A DNA stretch of 64,000 nt from Planctomycetales bacterium ZRK34 (GTDB lineage: Bacteria; Planctomycetota; Phycisphaerae; Phycisphaerales; Zrk34). The position numbers and the translations under genes are program-made. Shown here in pieces: positions 26,080-34,926 of the stretch. The notes beneath the pieces are model-generated. The model was not told the DNA's origin. It made no database searches and saw nothing but the letters and a program-made list of their open reading frames with translations. How positions within the stretch are numbered: position 1 is the stretch's first letter; each line of letters begins with the position of its first letter. The stretch is from contig CP050848.1 of assembly GCA_014873095.1 (NCBI GenBank), forward strand, positions 2,418,001-2,482,000. The letters are read 5' to 3'.

Positions 26080-26579
26080 CCGGCCGGTCATCAAAATCGT
26101 TCATGTTGACTGCCCGAATGCGTGGCCACGAATCAGAAATTTCGTCACCGAATGTTGCCGAATCAGACACCCGGAAAATGGGGTTATCCACAACAGGCTT
26201 TAAAACCAGGGGGGATTACCCCCCGCCCACTGGGAAACCCCATGAAGGCCCATCGTCTCGGATAATCCAGTAATCGAGACTCGATTGCTTAACATAAACA
26301 CCACACAAAAAACACCTTGCGGCCGCTGGTCAGAATTTTCACTATCCGGGGGATTTCCATGCGGCGGTTTGACAGATTGGGTCGCAGGCCCCACTGGACA
26401 GCGAATGTGAGTCGACGGTGAACGCGATTCGACCCTTTGCACAGGTTTTCCACAACGCGGCGGTGGACAGGAAATAGTTGGGTTGCCAAGGCCCCGCCCA
26501 GCCGATAAAACATCCTCTGGTCCCAACGGTTTACGCAACCTCGGTCGGGCCTTGAATCGACTCCGAAAGAGACTGAATC
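26080..26579. other. Candidate replication origin (oriC) region
   Basis: A 500-base non-coding stretch between the MoxR gene and nuoH. It holds a perfect DnaA box TTATCCACA (26184-26192) and a near-perfect TTTTCCACA (26446-26454). Further GTGGACAG words lie near 26463, and an AT-rich patch that could unwind covers about 26258-26315. dnaA is 2.2 kb away and parS-like sites 23 kb away. This supports an origin but does not prove it, since two clear boxes is few. Confidence 0.42.
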
Positions 26580-27782
26580 ATGGAATTTCTGCCCCAGTTG
26601 ATCACTTCCGTCGTGATGATCGTTTTGATCATGCACGTGCTGCTGATCGGCGGACCGGCCTACGGCATCTATGTCGAACGCAAGATCGCCTCGTGGGCGC
26701 AGGACCGCATCGGCCCCAACCGCGTCGGGCCTATCGGGCTGCTGCAGCCGATCGCCGACGGTCTGAAGTTCTTCATGAAAGAAGACTACAACCCCGGCAA
26801 CGTCGACCGCAATCTGTTTCTGCTGGCGCCGGTGCTGGCGGTGATACCCGCCATGCTCGCGTGGGCGACGATCCCGTGGGGCGGCACGTGGCTGAGCCCG
26901 TGGGGCGAATTGTCGCTGGGCGTGGCCGACATCAACGTCGGCGTGATCTACATTCTCGCGATCGGCTCGCTGAGCGTGTACGGCATCACGATCGGCGCGT
27001 GGGCGGCGAACAACAAGTACACCTTCTTCGGCGGTATCCGCGCCACCGCCCAGATGCTCAGCTACGAAATTCCCATGGGCCTGTGCGTGCTGTGCGTGTT
27101 GCTGCTGGCCGGCTCGTCGCGGCCGATGACCATCGTGCAGGATCAGATCGGGTACTGGTGGGGCGTGATTCCGGCATGGAACATCTTCCAGCAGCCGATC
27201 GCCGCGGTGCTTTTCTTCATCTGCATTCTGGCCGAGTCCAACCGCGCTCCGTTTGACCTCGCCGAGGCCGAGCAGGAACTCATCGGCGGGTTTCACACCG
27301 AATACTCGTCGATGAAGTTCGCGATGTTCTTCCTCGGTGAATACATGCACATGGCCACGGCGTCGGCGTTTCTGACGCTGCTGTTCCTGGGCGGATGGCA
27401 CCTGCCGTTCGTCGATTACCTGATCTGGGGCGGGGCCGAGCCGGCGAAGGTCAACCTGCTGGGCGTGCTGCTGAACCTCGGCGTGTTCATCGCGAAGGTG
27501 TTCACGCTGGTCGGACTGATGATGTGGGTTCGCTGGACGGTGCCGCGCTTCCGTTTCGATCAGCTCATGCGGCTGGCGTGGCGCGGGTTGATTCCGATCA
27601 CGCTGGGCCTGCTGCTGATCACGGGCGTGATGGTCTATCTCGACCTGACCGGGTACCTGTGGCTGGGCAACGCGGCTCTCCTGGCGATCGTGATGGCGGT
27701 GCTGCCTTTCATCCCCAAGGGCGCCGACGTCAACCGCAAAGTCGGCCTGCGCGGCTCGCGATTCAGTCCCGCCACGGATTGA
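26580..27782 (+). CDS. nuoH: NADH-quinone oxidoreductase subunit H
   Basis: A 400-residue subunit with eight or more membrane helices. It carries YVERKIASWAQDRIGPNRVGP (helix 1-2 loop), the acidic quinone-tunnel residues in LAESNRAPFDLAEAEQELIGG, GFHTEYSSMKFAMFFLGEY, and the late WVRWTVPRFRFDQLMRLAW. NuoH forms the quinone-binding junction of complex I. It is complete, but no other nuo gene is in the window and a terminator follows at once, so it is transcribed apart from the rest of the complex. The start is the ATG at 26580. Confidence 0.94.
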   Translation: MEFLPQLITSVVMIVLIMHVLLIGGPAYGIYVERKIASWAQDRIGPNRVGPIGLLQPIADGLKFFMKEDYNPGNVDRNLFLLAPVLAVIPAMLAWATIPWGGTWLSPWGELSLGVADINVGVIYILAIGSLSVYGITIGAWAANNKYTFFGGIRATAQMLSYEIPMGLCVLCVLLLAGSSRPMTIVQDQIGYWWGVIPAWNIFQQPIAAVLFFICILAESNRAPFDLAEAEQELIGGFHTEYSSMKFAMFFLGEYMHMATASAFLTLLFLGGWHLPFVDYLIWGGAEPAKVNLLGVLLNLGVFIAKVFTLVGLMMWVRWTVPRFRFDQLMRLAWRGLIPITLGLLLITGVMVYLDLTGYLWLGNAALLAIVMAVLPFIPKGADVNRKVGLRGSRFSPATD

Positions 27783-27803
27783 CCCCATCGACATCATGCA
27801 TAA

Positions 27804-27835
27804 AAAACCGCGCGCCCAGGCTCGCGGTTTTTTTG
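27804..27835 (+). terminator. Intrinsic terminator after nuoH
   Basis: AAACCGCG (27805-27812) pairs with CGCGGTTT (27823-27830) around a ten-base loop, followed by TTTT. Confidence 0.85.
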
Positions 27836-27941
27836 TCAGTCATATCCATCCCGCAAAACACCCGAACACCACACCCCGCATACCACACCGCACCGCATCA
27901 CATCAAATCATCCGATTTCACCGTCGAAAAAGCTTTTATTA

Positions 27942-27968
27942 AGAACATATTTAACTTAAATATGTTCT
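27942..27968. repeat. AT-rich palindromic repeat, copy 3
   Basis: AGAACATATTTAA, centre C, TTAAATATGTTCT: a perfect 13+1+13 palindrome about 110 bases after the nuoH terminator. Confidence 0.85.
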
Positions 27969-28327
27969 GTGGGATAGGTGTAAAGCAACACGAGGCAGAA
28001 CTCTTACTGATTTAGAACGCTTCGGCTGAACTGACAGAAATCACTCGCAGTACTGGCGGCCGCTACGCTACAGGGCTGTGATCAGTCCGAGGATCTGATG
28101 TCTGCGCATTATCCATAATGGATGGGTATGACATCCATTCCATTAAATGGTCGCGCGACAGATCACGGCCGATCAAAGCCTCGTGACCCTGTGGCCCTCC
28201 GCTCGACCGCCTCGCCCAGGCGGCCGAACACTTCAGCCCAGCCGGAGGCGACTGGGCCACAGACGATGACCCATACCTTTTCCAATGTTCGTATTGCGTG
28301 TTCGTATTACCTCAAGTCCGAAGAACG

Positions 28328-28370
28328 CATCGCAAAGAACATATTTAAGTTAAATATGTTCTTTGCGATG
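28328..28370. repeat. AT-rich palindromic repeat, copy 4 (longest)
   Basis: 21-base arms, beginning CATCGCAAAGAACATATTTA and mirrored exactly, around a central G: 43 bases of perfect symmetry. The core is identical to the other copies; only the outer arm sequence differs between copies, with compensating changes on both sides. Confidence 0.9.
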
Positions 28371-28606
28371 AGCCTTTTAGATGTTGAATCAAGAATGATG
28401 TATTGCGGCGTGTGAGCCCTATCGCGGAAGCGATTCGGCCATCAGATCATGATCCGGTCATCAGATTATGATTCTGATCGAAGGCCCGTGGCCCACCGGC
28501 CCAGGGGCGGGCGGCGACCACTTCAGCGCGGTCGGGGACAACTGGGCCATAGACTATGACCCTTTTCTGATGTTCACATTGCATTAATTTCAAAGACCAT
28601 ATTTAA

Positions 28607-29505
28607 GAGCCTCTAACATAACTTCATGGTTGCCGGTTGGTCGTGTCGATGTATGCTGTGGCACGCCCTGTCACCGTGGTCATGGAGGACCGTATCATGG
28701 CACGCCCGCTACTGGATGATGGATTGTGGCAACGGATTGCGCCGCTGTTGCCTCCGCACAAGGTTTCGGCGCGTGGCGGCCGGCCGTGGGCTGATGATCG
28801 GCGGGCGCTGGAGGGGATTTTGTTCGTGCTCAAAACCGGCATCGGATGGGAACATCTGCCGGCCCAGTTTGGTTGTTGCGGGATGACGTGTTGGCGACGA
28901 CTACGTGACTGGAACGCGGCGGGCGTGTGGCAGAAGTTGCATCAGGTGTTGTTGGATGAGTTGCGTGGTGCGGACCTTCTGGACTGGTCGCGTGCGGTGG
29001 TCGACAGTTCGTCGGTGCGGGCTTTAAAGGGGGCTCGCAAATCGGCCCAAACGCGGTAGATCGTGGGCGAAACGGCAGTAAACATCATGTGTTGACCGAC
29101 GCGCGTGGCACGCCGCTGGCGGTGTCGCTGACGGGTGCGAATCGTCATGACATCACGCAGTTGATGCCGCTGGTGTGTGCGATCCCGGCGGTGGGCGGCA
29201 AGGCGGGCGCGCCGCGTCGTCGGCCGACGATCGTGCAGGCGGATCGGGCGTATAGCAGTGATCGATATCGGGCGGAGTTGCGTGCGATGGGAATCAAGCC
29301 GCTGCTGTCGCGCCGTCACGATGTGCACGGCAGCGGGTTGGGCGTGCATCGTTGGGTGGTCGAGCGGACGATCAGTTGGCTGCACCAGGCCAAGCGGTTG
29401 CGTGTGCGTTGGGAGGTGCGTGACGACATGCACGAAGCGTTCCTGAAACTGCGTTGCGCCTTGATCTGTTGGTCCACGCTCAAACGCGGGTTAAGTTAGA
29501 GGCTC
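28607..29505 (+). mobile_element. IS5 family element, IS427-like group (899 bp)
   Basis: The terminal inverted repeats are GAGCCTCTAACATAACTT at the left and, reverse-complemented, GAGCCTCTAACTTAACCCG at the right. They are flanked by a 3-bp target duplication TAA (28604-28606 and 29506-29508), as expected for the TNA preference of this group. Size, ends and the two-frame transposase all agree. The element looks intact and recent, because the target duplication is unmutated. Confidence 0.9.
28697..29499 (+). CDS. IS5/IS427-type transposase made by -1 frameshift
   Basis: Frame 0 runs from ATG 28697 (GGAGGA seven bases upstream) to a stop at 29059 and holds the N-terminal DUF4096-like region RPLLDDGLWQRIAPLLPP. 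The -1 frame continues to 29499 with GPNAVDRGRNGSKHH, LTDARGTPLAVSL, QADRAYSSDRYRAELRAMG and RWVVERTISWLHQAKRLR. DDE candidates are D in VVDSSSVRA, D in QADRAY and E in VVERTISW, with the K six or more residues later. The join is a classic slippery heptamer T TTA AAG at 29023-29029, so the two frames should be fused by programmed slippage, not disrupted by mutation. Confidence 0.88.
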
Positions 29506-29743
29506 TAAGTTAAATATGTTCTTTGAAAATTGGGTTTTTCGGCGGTTCATTACGATCATGGATTGCGGGGTGTGAGGCCCATCGCGCAAGCAACTGGAGC
29601 ATCAGATCATGGTGCTGATTGAAGACTGGTGGCTCAGCCGACTGGGGGGTGCGGGTGATCACTTAAGCACGGCCGGGCGGCTGGGTCGCACATATCGCAC
29701 ATCAACGCCCAAGCCTTCATTGATATTCGTATAACCAGCTGGT

Positions 29744-32521
29744 TTAACTGCTAGTCGACGCCAGTGACGACAGGCTGGACAGGGCGCTCTGCTGAGTCTG
29801 CAGGGTTGCGAGGGCGGATTCCATGGCGGCGAACTGGGCTTCGAGGCGGGCGCGTTTGAGGCCCAGCAGCTCGTTGAGCTGTTCGGCGCGGTCGTTGCCG
29901 AGTTCGATCTGCGTATCCAGCGAGTTGGACTTGTTGGTCAGCAGGCCGTCGACGGAATTGGTCAGATTCTCGGTCAGTTGCTTGAGTATCTTGCCGAAGC
30001 CGACGTTGACGAGCGTCTTTTCACTGGTCCCGGGAATGGTCACGCCGTCGGGCAGGTCGACGTCGGTTTCAGTCGTGCTGGAGGTCGAGGTGAACAGCTC
30101 GAGCACACCGGCGGGATCGTTGGCCAGCGCGGCATTGAATTTTTCGGTGTCGATCTCCAGGCGGGCGTCTTCACCGATTTTGATGCCGACCTGCGTGAGA
30201 TACTTGTATTGGCCGCCCACGCCGTCGACCTTGCTGAGCACGATGTTGAACAGACGGCTGCGTGTCGTGGCGACGGTTGAATCGCCCAGCAGCAGGCCTT
30301 TGGTTTCGGTGTCCGAGTCGTATTTGTCGTACTTGTCCAGCGAATCGAGCACGGTGTTGAAAGCGTCGACAAACGCCTCGGCCGCGCTGGTGACGGTGGC
30401 GTTGTTGTTGGTGATTGAAATCTGGACGGGCGACTCGCTGGCGCCCTTGAGGTCGATGGTGACGCCGGAGATGGTGTTCGACAGCGTGTTGGTCGAGCTG
30501 GTCAGCAGCAGGGCCTGGGTCGGATCCGACGACCCGTAGAGCACAACGGCATCGGAGCCGGTCACGAGCGTCGTGGTATCGATGCCCACGCCGCCGTCGT
30601 CGAAGATGAACTGCCCGGCGGCGCCGCTGTGGGTCGAGGTGATGTTCAAGCGGTAGGCGTTGACGCCTGAACCGTCGTTGATGATTGATGCGGTGGCGCC
30701 GACCGAGCCGTCGTTGATTTTTTCGACGATGTCTTCGAGCGTATCGGTGGCTTCGACATCGATGGTTTTCTCGAAGGAGCCGTTGATCACGCCGTCGTCG
30801 TCCTCGTCTTCGCCGAGCAGGCCCAGGTCGCGAGCGGTGGTCGAGCCGGATTCAGTGACGGTCAACCGGGCCGATCCGCCGGCGGTGTCGGTCAGCAGGA
30901 TGCCGTCGCCGGTATCGTTGATCGTGGCGACGACGCTGGTGGGGCGGGAGTTGATCTCGTTGATCACATCCTGAATCGTGACTTCATCGCCCTGGCTGAG
31001 ATCGACTTCGGAGCTGACGCCGGCCGAGTCGGTGATCGTGAACTTACCCGAAGCCACGCCGTTGCCTTCGTTGAGCGTGTCCAGGCGGGTGGTTTCGTTG
31101 ATGTAGCGGAGATTGAGGTTGGCGCCGGTGTAGGTTTTTTCATCCACGCCGGCGGGATCGGTGGCGATGCCGAGGTCGGCGGCGGAAGTGCCGGAGTTGT
31201 CGGCGATGATGAGGTTCGATGCGATCGAGCCGGTGTTGTCGGTGATCTTCAACCCGTTGCCGGCCGAGTTCAGCGACGCGGTGACACCGGCGCCGGCATC
31301 GTTGATGGTGTTGATGACATCATCGATGGAGGTGGCGGCGGACAGATCGATGGTGGTCGTGGCGCCGGCGCGGTTGGTGATGTCGATGGTGCCGGGGGTG
31401 GCGACGCCCGTGCCGCCGTTGAGGTTTTTGATCAGGCGCGAGCCCAGCGAGGCGATCAGTCGTTCACCGGAAAGCGTGTTCGTGGCCGAGCCTTCGATGC
31501 CGAGGTCGGCTGCGGCCTTGGAGCTGTTCAGCGCGGCGACGGTGATGTTGCCCGTGCCGGTGAGTTCGAGGCTGACTCCGTCGGCGGCGACGGCGGCCGT
31601 CACGCCGGGGTTGGACGCATGATTGTTGATCGCGTCGATGACATCGCCCAGGCTCGTGGCGTTTTGCAGGCTGACTTCGAAGCTGCTGCCGTTGAGCGTG
31701 ATGCTGAAGTCCGAGGCGGAAGTATCCAGGTGGCGGATGCCGTTGCCATCGTTGAGCGTAGCCAGCGCGGTGTCTTCACCGATATAGTTGATCGCTGCGC
31801 CGGTGAGGGTGTTCGTGCCGGAGGAATTGCCGAGGATGCCGAGATCGGCGGCGGTGTTGGTGATGCCGACTTCGGAGACGGCGAGATTGGTCGAAGTCGA
31901 ACCGGTGTTGTCGGTCAGCGTCAGGTGGTCGCCGTCGATCGAGGCGGTGACGTTGATGCCGGAGGTGTTGTTGATGGCGGTGACGACATCGCTGAGATTG
32001 GCCGCGCGGGTCAGGTCGATGTCGGACGAGGCGCCGGAGCGATCGGTGATGCGGATGGTGCCGCGCTGCACACCTTCGCCGCCGTTGAGCCGCGCGAGCC
32101 TGGGGTCGTCGGTCAACCGGGCCCGGGCGGATTCGAAGGTGAGCGTGCCGGCCCCGAGTGGGGTGGTATCCGGATCGGCGAACCCGCCGCTGATCAACTG
32201 ATGCGTGGAGACCAAGCGATCGACGGTGAACGTGTACGATCCGACGGCGGCGCTGTTGGACGCCGAGGCGGTGAGCACCGATTCGTTGGAACTGGTGACA
32301 GCCTTGGTCTTGTAGGTCTGGTTGTCGCCGATCTTGGTGGCGGCCGACTGCAGGGCGAGAATCTTGCTGTTGATCTCAAGGAAGGCGGCCTTCTGCGACT
32401 GCAGCACAGCCACCCGGTTCTGCACCAGCGTCAGCGGCTTGGATTCCACCGCGATCAACTGATCGACCAGCGAGGCGGTGTCAATACCGCTGATCAGACC
32501 TGTGGAAGTAATGCCTGACAT
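29744..32521 (-). CDS. fliD: Flagellar filament cap protein FliD (enlarged)
   Basis: A 925-residue protein, much longer than the usual 450-650. The N-terminal FliD_N region GITSTGLISGIDTASLVDQL and coiled coil (about 1-100) and the C-terminal FliD_C coiled coil (about 680-925) are both present. Between them are four or more flagellin/hook-IN type repeats, each with an L-N-x-G-x-G-V...I.ITD..G....IDLS...SI.DVI..IN pattern (near 150, 255, 370 and 490). FliD caps the filament and helps flagellin fold at the tip. SD-like AGGGAG lies eight bases before ATG 32521. No other flagellar gene is in the window, so it is an orphan locus. Confidence 0.92.
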   Translation of the reverse strand: MSGITSTGLISGIDTASLVDQLIAVESKPLTLVQNRVAVLQSQKAAFLEINSKILALQSAATKIGDNQTYKTKAVTSSNESVLTASASNSAAVGSYTFTVDRLVSTHQLISGGFADPDTTPLGAGTLTFESARARLTDDPRLARLNGGEGVQRGTIRITDRSGASSDIDLTRAANLSDVVTAINNTSGINVTASIDGDHLTLTDNTGSTSTNLAVSEVGITNTAADLGILGNSSGTNTLTGAAINYIGEDTALATLNDGNGIRHLDTSASDFSITLNGSSFEVSLQNATSLGDVIDAINNHASNPGVTAAVAADGVSLELTGTGNITVAALNSSKAAADLGIEGSATNTLSGERLIASLGSRLIKNLNGGTGVATPGTIDITNRAGATTTIDLSAATSIDDVINTINDAGAGVTASLNSAGNGLKITDNTGSIASNLIIADNSGTSAADLGIATDPAGVDEKTYTGANLNLRYINETTRLDTLNEGNGVASGKFTITDSAGVSSEVDLSQGDEVTIQDVINEINSRPTSVVATINDTGDGILLTDTAGGSARLTVTESGSTTARDLGLLGEDEDDDGVINGSFEKTIDVEATDTLEDIVEKINDGSVGATASIINDGSGVNAYRLNITSTHSGAAGQFIFDDGGVGIDTTTLVTGSDAVVLYGSSDPTQALLLTSSTNTLSNTISGVTIDLKGASESPVQISITNNNATVTSAAEAFVDAFNTVLDSLDKYDKYDSDTETKGLLLGDSTVATTRSRLFNIVLSKVDGVGGQYKYLTQVGIKIGEDARLEIDTEKFNAALANDPAGVLELFTSTSSTTETDVDLPDGVTIPGTSEKTLVNVGFGKILKQLTENLTNSVDGLLTNKSNSLDTQIELGNDRAEQLNELLGLKRARLEAQFAAMESALATLQTQQSALSSLSSLASTSS

Positions 32522-32644
32522 ACCACGCGCTCCCTGGACCCTTCGAGTCCATACCACAACCGCCGCTTATCGGCGGTCCATTTTTCAGTTATCGACGCGA
32601 TCGCCACCCTGTCTTGAGTTGACCCGCCCCCGACATTTTCCTTT

Positions 32645-33049
32645 TTAATCCTCAAAAAGTCCCGGCGGGTCCGGTTTATCCCCACCCGCCATCGCCTGCC
32701 GATCCAGCCACGCACCGATGACCGTGACGATATACGCCACCTGCTGCTCGTCGAGCGCCCGGCCCGCCGCGATGCGGTGCCATTCGGACAGACATTTGCG
32801 GCAGCAGGTGGCCGTGGCATGTTGAGCGACAAAGACCGGATGCCCCCGCCAGGGCGTCTGCCGCCCGTCGTTGGGCGGGTTCGCACCAGCCAGGCGCTCG
32901 AGCACAAACCGCCGGGCATGTTCGTCGATGACCTCGGCCCCATGTCGCCGCATGAGTTGCTGCTCGACAGGCCCCAGCGAAAACTTCCGCCGGAAGGCCG
33001 ACCCCTGCAGCCGCCGCAGAATCCGTTCGATGTCCGCCTGATCAGCCAT
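32645..33049 (-). CDS. DUF4186 family protein
   Basis: A 134-residue protein carrying the full DUF4186 signature: FRRKFSLGPVEQQLMRR, GAEVIDEHARRFVLERLA, NDGRQTPWRGHPVFVAQHAT, and ATCCRKCLSEWHRIAAGRAL. The paired cysteines (CCRKC) and histidines suggest a metal-binding fold. Function is not known. It lies 123 bases upstream of fliD on the same strand, and a hairpin repeat separates it from the sulfatase. Confidence 0.85.
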   Translation of the reverse strand: MADQADIERILRRLQGSAFRRKFSLGPVEQQLMRRHGAEVIDEHARRFVLERLAGANPPNDGRQTPWRGHPVFVAQHATATCCRKCLSEWHRIAAGRALDEQQVAYIVTVIGAWLDRQAMAGGDKPDPPGLFED

Positions 33050-33065
33050 GACACCTGATCGTATG

Positions 33066-33143
33066 AACCGCAGAGGGCGCAGAGGTCGCGGAGAGAATAT
33101 TTAGTTCTCTCTGCTCTGCGTCCTCAGCGTTCTCTGCGGTTTG
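33066..33143. repeat. AACCGCAGAG-type hairpin repeat
   Basis: AACCGCAGAGGGCGCAGAG at the left faces CTCTGCG...TTCTCTGCGGTT at the right, with a short TATTTAG centre. It fills the gap between the DUF4186 start and the sulfatase stop. Confidence 0.75.
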
Positions 33144-33146
33144 TCT

Positions 33147-34595
33147 TTACTTCGGCCGCGGCAGTTTGGCGCCGGTGTCTTTGAGCATCTTGTCGAGTTT
33201 GGCGTTGAGCTGTTTGACCTTGTCGGGCATCTTCGCGGCCAGGTCATGTTCCTCGGAGATGTCGTCGGCGAGGTTGTACAGCTCGGTCTTGGCTGGGTCG
33301 TAGAAACGGATCAGCTTCCACGGGCCGTCGCGGATGATCGAATACGGATCGTGGCCCGGGCCGTGGCGGTAGTGGGGGAAGTGCCACAGCAGCGTGCGGT
33401 CGGGCAGCTTCTTGCCGCGCAAGGCGGGGGTCAGATCCACACCATCGATCGTGCGGCCGGACGGCAGGTCGACGCCCGCGGCGTGACAGACCGTCGGCAT
33501 CAGGTCGATCGACATCGTCGGCTGATCACACACGCTGCCGGGCTCGGTCACGCCGGGCCAGCGGATGATCATCGGCACGCGGATGCCGCCTTCGTAGGCG
33601 TAACCCTTGCCGGATCGCAGCGGGGCGTTTTCGGTCGGATTGCCGTTGCGGTCGAGCCCGCCGTTGTCGGAGGTGAAGATCACGAGGGTGTTGTCCGCCA
33701 GGCCCAGGCGATCCAGCGCGTCGAGGATGTGGCCGGTCGAATCGTCGACGGACTCAACCAGCGCGGCATAGGTGGCGTTGTTCTGACCCTTGCCGTCCTT
33801 GAGCGCTTCGTACTTCTTGATCACATCGGGTTTGCCCATGATCGGCGTGTGCACCGCGTAGTGGGCCATGTACAGGAAGAACGGGCGGTCCTTGTTTTCG
33901 GTGATGAACTTCACCGCCTCGATCGACTCGCGATCGGTCAGAAACTCGTCTTCGGTCAGCGGCTGAATCGGCGGGTCAAATCCGTATCGCTTGTTCTTGT
34001 ACGGCGCGTGATAGGTCGGCGGCTGGCCGAGGTCGCACCCGATGAAGTTGCCGTCAAAACCCTGGTGCTCGGGGTACTGCGGCTCGTCACCGAGGTGCCA
34101 TTTGCCGATGTGCATGCTCGCGTAGCCGGCCGGCTTCAGCGCCTCGGGGATCGTCACTTCGTCGAGTTCCATCCAATACGGATTTGGCGGACAGGCCAGG
34201 TCGCGATTCTTGTTGACGACGTATTCGGTGGGGTTCTTGTCGGGGTGGTCGACTTTGCCGCGCTGGAACACCGCGCGGATCCAGTCGGTCACACCCACGC
34301 GCGCCGGGTAGCGACCGGTCATCACCGCCGCGCGCGTCGGGCTGCACACGGCACAGGCGGCGTAGTTGTTCGTGAAGCGCATCCCGTCGGCCGCGAGGCG
34401 ATCGATCTGCGGTGTCTGGTAGAAGTCGCTGCCCTGGCACGACAGGTCTTTCCAGCCCATGTCGTCGACGAGAATCAGCACGACGTTCATCGGTCGCTTG
34501 GCCGCCTTGGGTTTGGACTCCGCGGCAAAGCCCGTGGCCATCATCATCACGACCGCCGCCAACCCGATCGCCGCCTGCACGCTGCGCATTTTCAT
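33147..34595 (-). CDS. Exported sulfatase (arylsulfatase A-like)
   Basis: A 482-residue enzyme with a signal peptide (IGLAAVVMMMATGFAAE). Metal-binding LILVDDMGWKDLSCQGS (about 40-56). The formylglycine site is CSPTRAAVMTGR with the cysteine at about 84, followed by GKWHLGDEPQ (about 164) and TSDNGG (about 308). CSPTR is the C-x-P-x-R signature for oxidation by formylglycine-generating enzyme. It would act in the periplasm or at the surface on sulfated polysaccharides or sugars. Adjacent, on the other strand, is a sugar-oxidoreductase-like gene. GAGG seven bases upstream supports the ATG at 34595. Confidence 0.92.
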   Translation of the reverse strand: MKMRSVQAAIGLAAVVMMMATGFAAESKPKAAKRPMNVVLILVDDMGWKDLSCQGSDFYQTPQIDRLAADGMRFTNNYAACAVCSPTRAAVMTGRYPARVGVTDWIRAVFQRGKVDHPDKNPTEYVVNKNRDLACPPNPYWMELDEVTIPEALKPAGYASMHIGKWHLGDEPQYPEHQGFDGNFIGCDLGQPPTYHAPYKNKRYGFDPPIQPLTEDEFLTDRESIEAVKFITENKDRPFFLYMAHYAVHTPIMGKPDVIKKYEALKDGKGQNNATYAALVESVDDSTGHILDALDRLGLADNTLVIFTSDNGGLDRNGNPTENAPLRSGKGYAYEGGIRVPMIIRWPGVTEPGSVCDQPTMSIDLMPTVCHAAGVDLPSGRTIDGVDLTPALRGKKLPDRTLLWHFPHYRHGPGHDPYSIIRDGPWKLIRFYDPAKTELYNLADDISEEHDLAAKMPDKVKQLNAKLDKMLKDTGAKLPRPK

Positions 34596-34780
34596 CAGTA
34601 AGCCTCGTCAAAGAGTTTGCACGACCAATCTGGAACAATCGGCCGTGATTGTACCACACCAGTACACGACCCAACGTGACAGAACCCGCGATATTGCTGA
34701 AATATCCGCGTTTTTCCATTTTGGCACGGGCCTTGCAACATCTATTTTCAATCGTTCTGCGCCTTTTTTTCTCTCCTCCG

Positions 34781-34830
34781 CCCGCGTTGATCTTCCCCTC
34801 CTACTGAAGGTCAACGCGGGATTTTTTTTC
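34781..34830 (+). terminator. Strong terminator-like hairpin in the leader of the Gfo/Idh/MocA gene
   Basis: CCCGCGTTGA (34781-34790) pairs perfectly with TCAACGCGGG (34811-34820), followed by A and eight T. It lies only about 100 bases upstream of ATG 34927 on the same strand, with no gene ending just before it. It may end a leader transcript (attenuation) or a small RNA starting in 34600-34780. Confidence 0.75.
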
Positions 34831-34926
34831 ATGGGTCGCACCGGTGCATCGAACCGTGCGATTGGGTCGTTGAACCCTCAGCCCGCGCCGCGGGGCGGGT
34901 CAGATCCAACCCTGGAGGCCCATGTC

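Larger units (their letters stand above)
27836..28606. other. Repeat-rich gap left of the IS element
   Basis: No credible gene. It contains palindrome copies 3 and 4 and flanking modules shared, in inverted orientation, with the 9.9-10.3 kb region: ACTGGGCCACAGACGATGAC (28251-28270), CCTTTTCCAATGTTCGTATT (28277-28296), and ATCAGATCATGATCCGG (about 28441-28457). A second set of the same modules lies at about 28470-28606. Confidence 0.6.
28590..29526. repeat. AT-rich palindromic repeat, copy 5, split by an IS
   Basis: The left arm TCAAAGACCATATTTAA (28590-28606) and right arm GTTAAATATGTTCTTTGA (29509-29526) form one palindrome when the IS and one TAA duplicate are removed. The IS entered next to the centre of the palindrome. 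Confidence 0.88.

Noticed and set aside
26289..27797. 502-codon open frame opposite nuoH
   Set aside because: Arg/His/Gln-rich shadow; nuoH on the other strand is unmistakable.
27836..28415. Small ORFs between nuoH and the IS
   Set aside because: They run through repeat modules and lack start signals or protein-like composition.
28637..29059. Transposase as a pseudogene because of its stop at 29059
   Set aside because: The slippery heptamer at the frame junction and intact downstream domain indicate programmed frameshifting.
31619..32518. 299-codon open frame opposite fliD
   Set aside because: Arises from the repetitive codon pattern of the flagellin-IN repeats.
33141..34601. 486-codon open frame opposite the sulfatase
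   Set aside because: Antisense shadow of a gene with intact sulfatase signatures.
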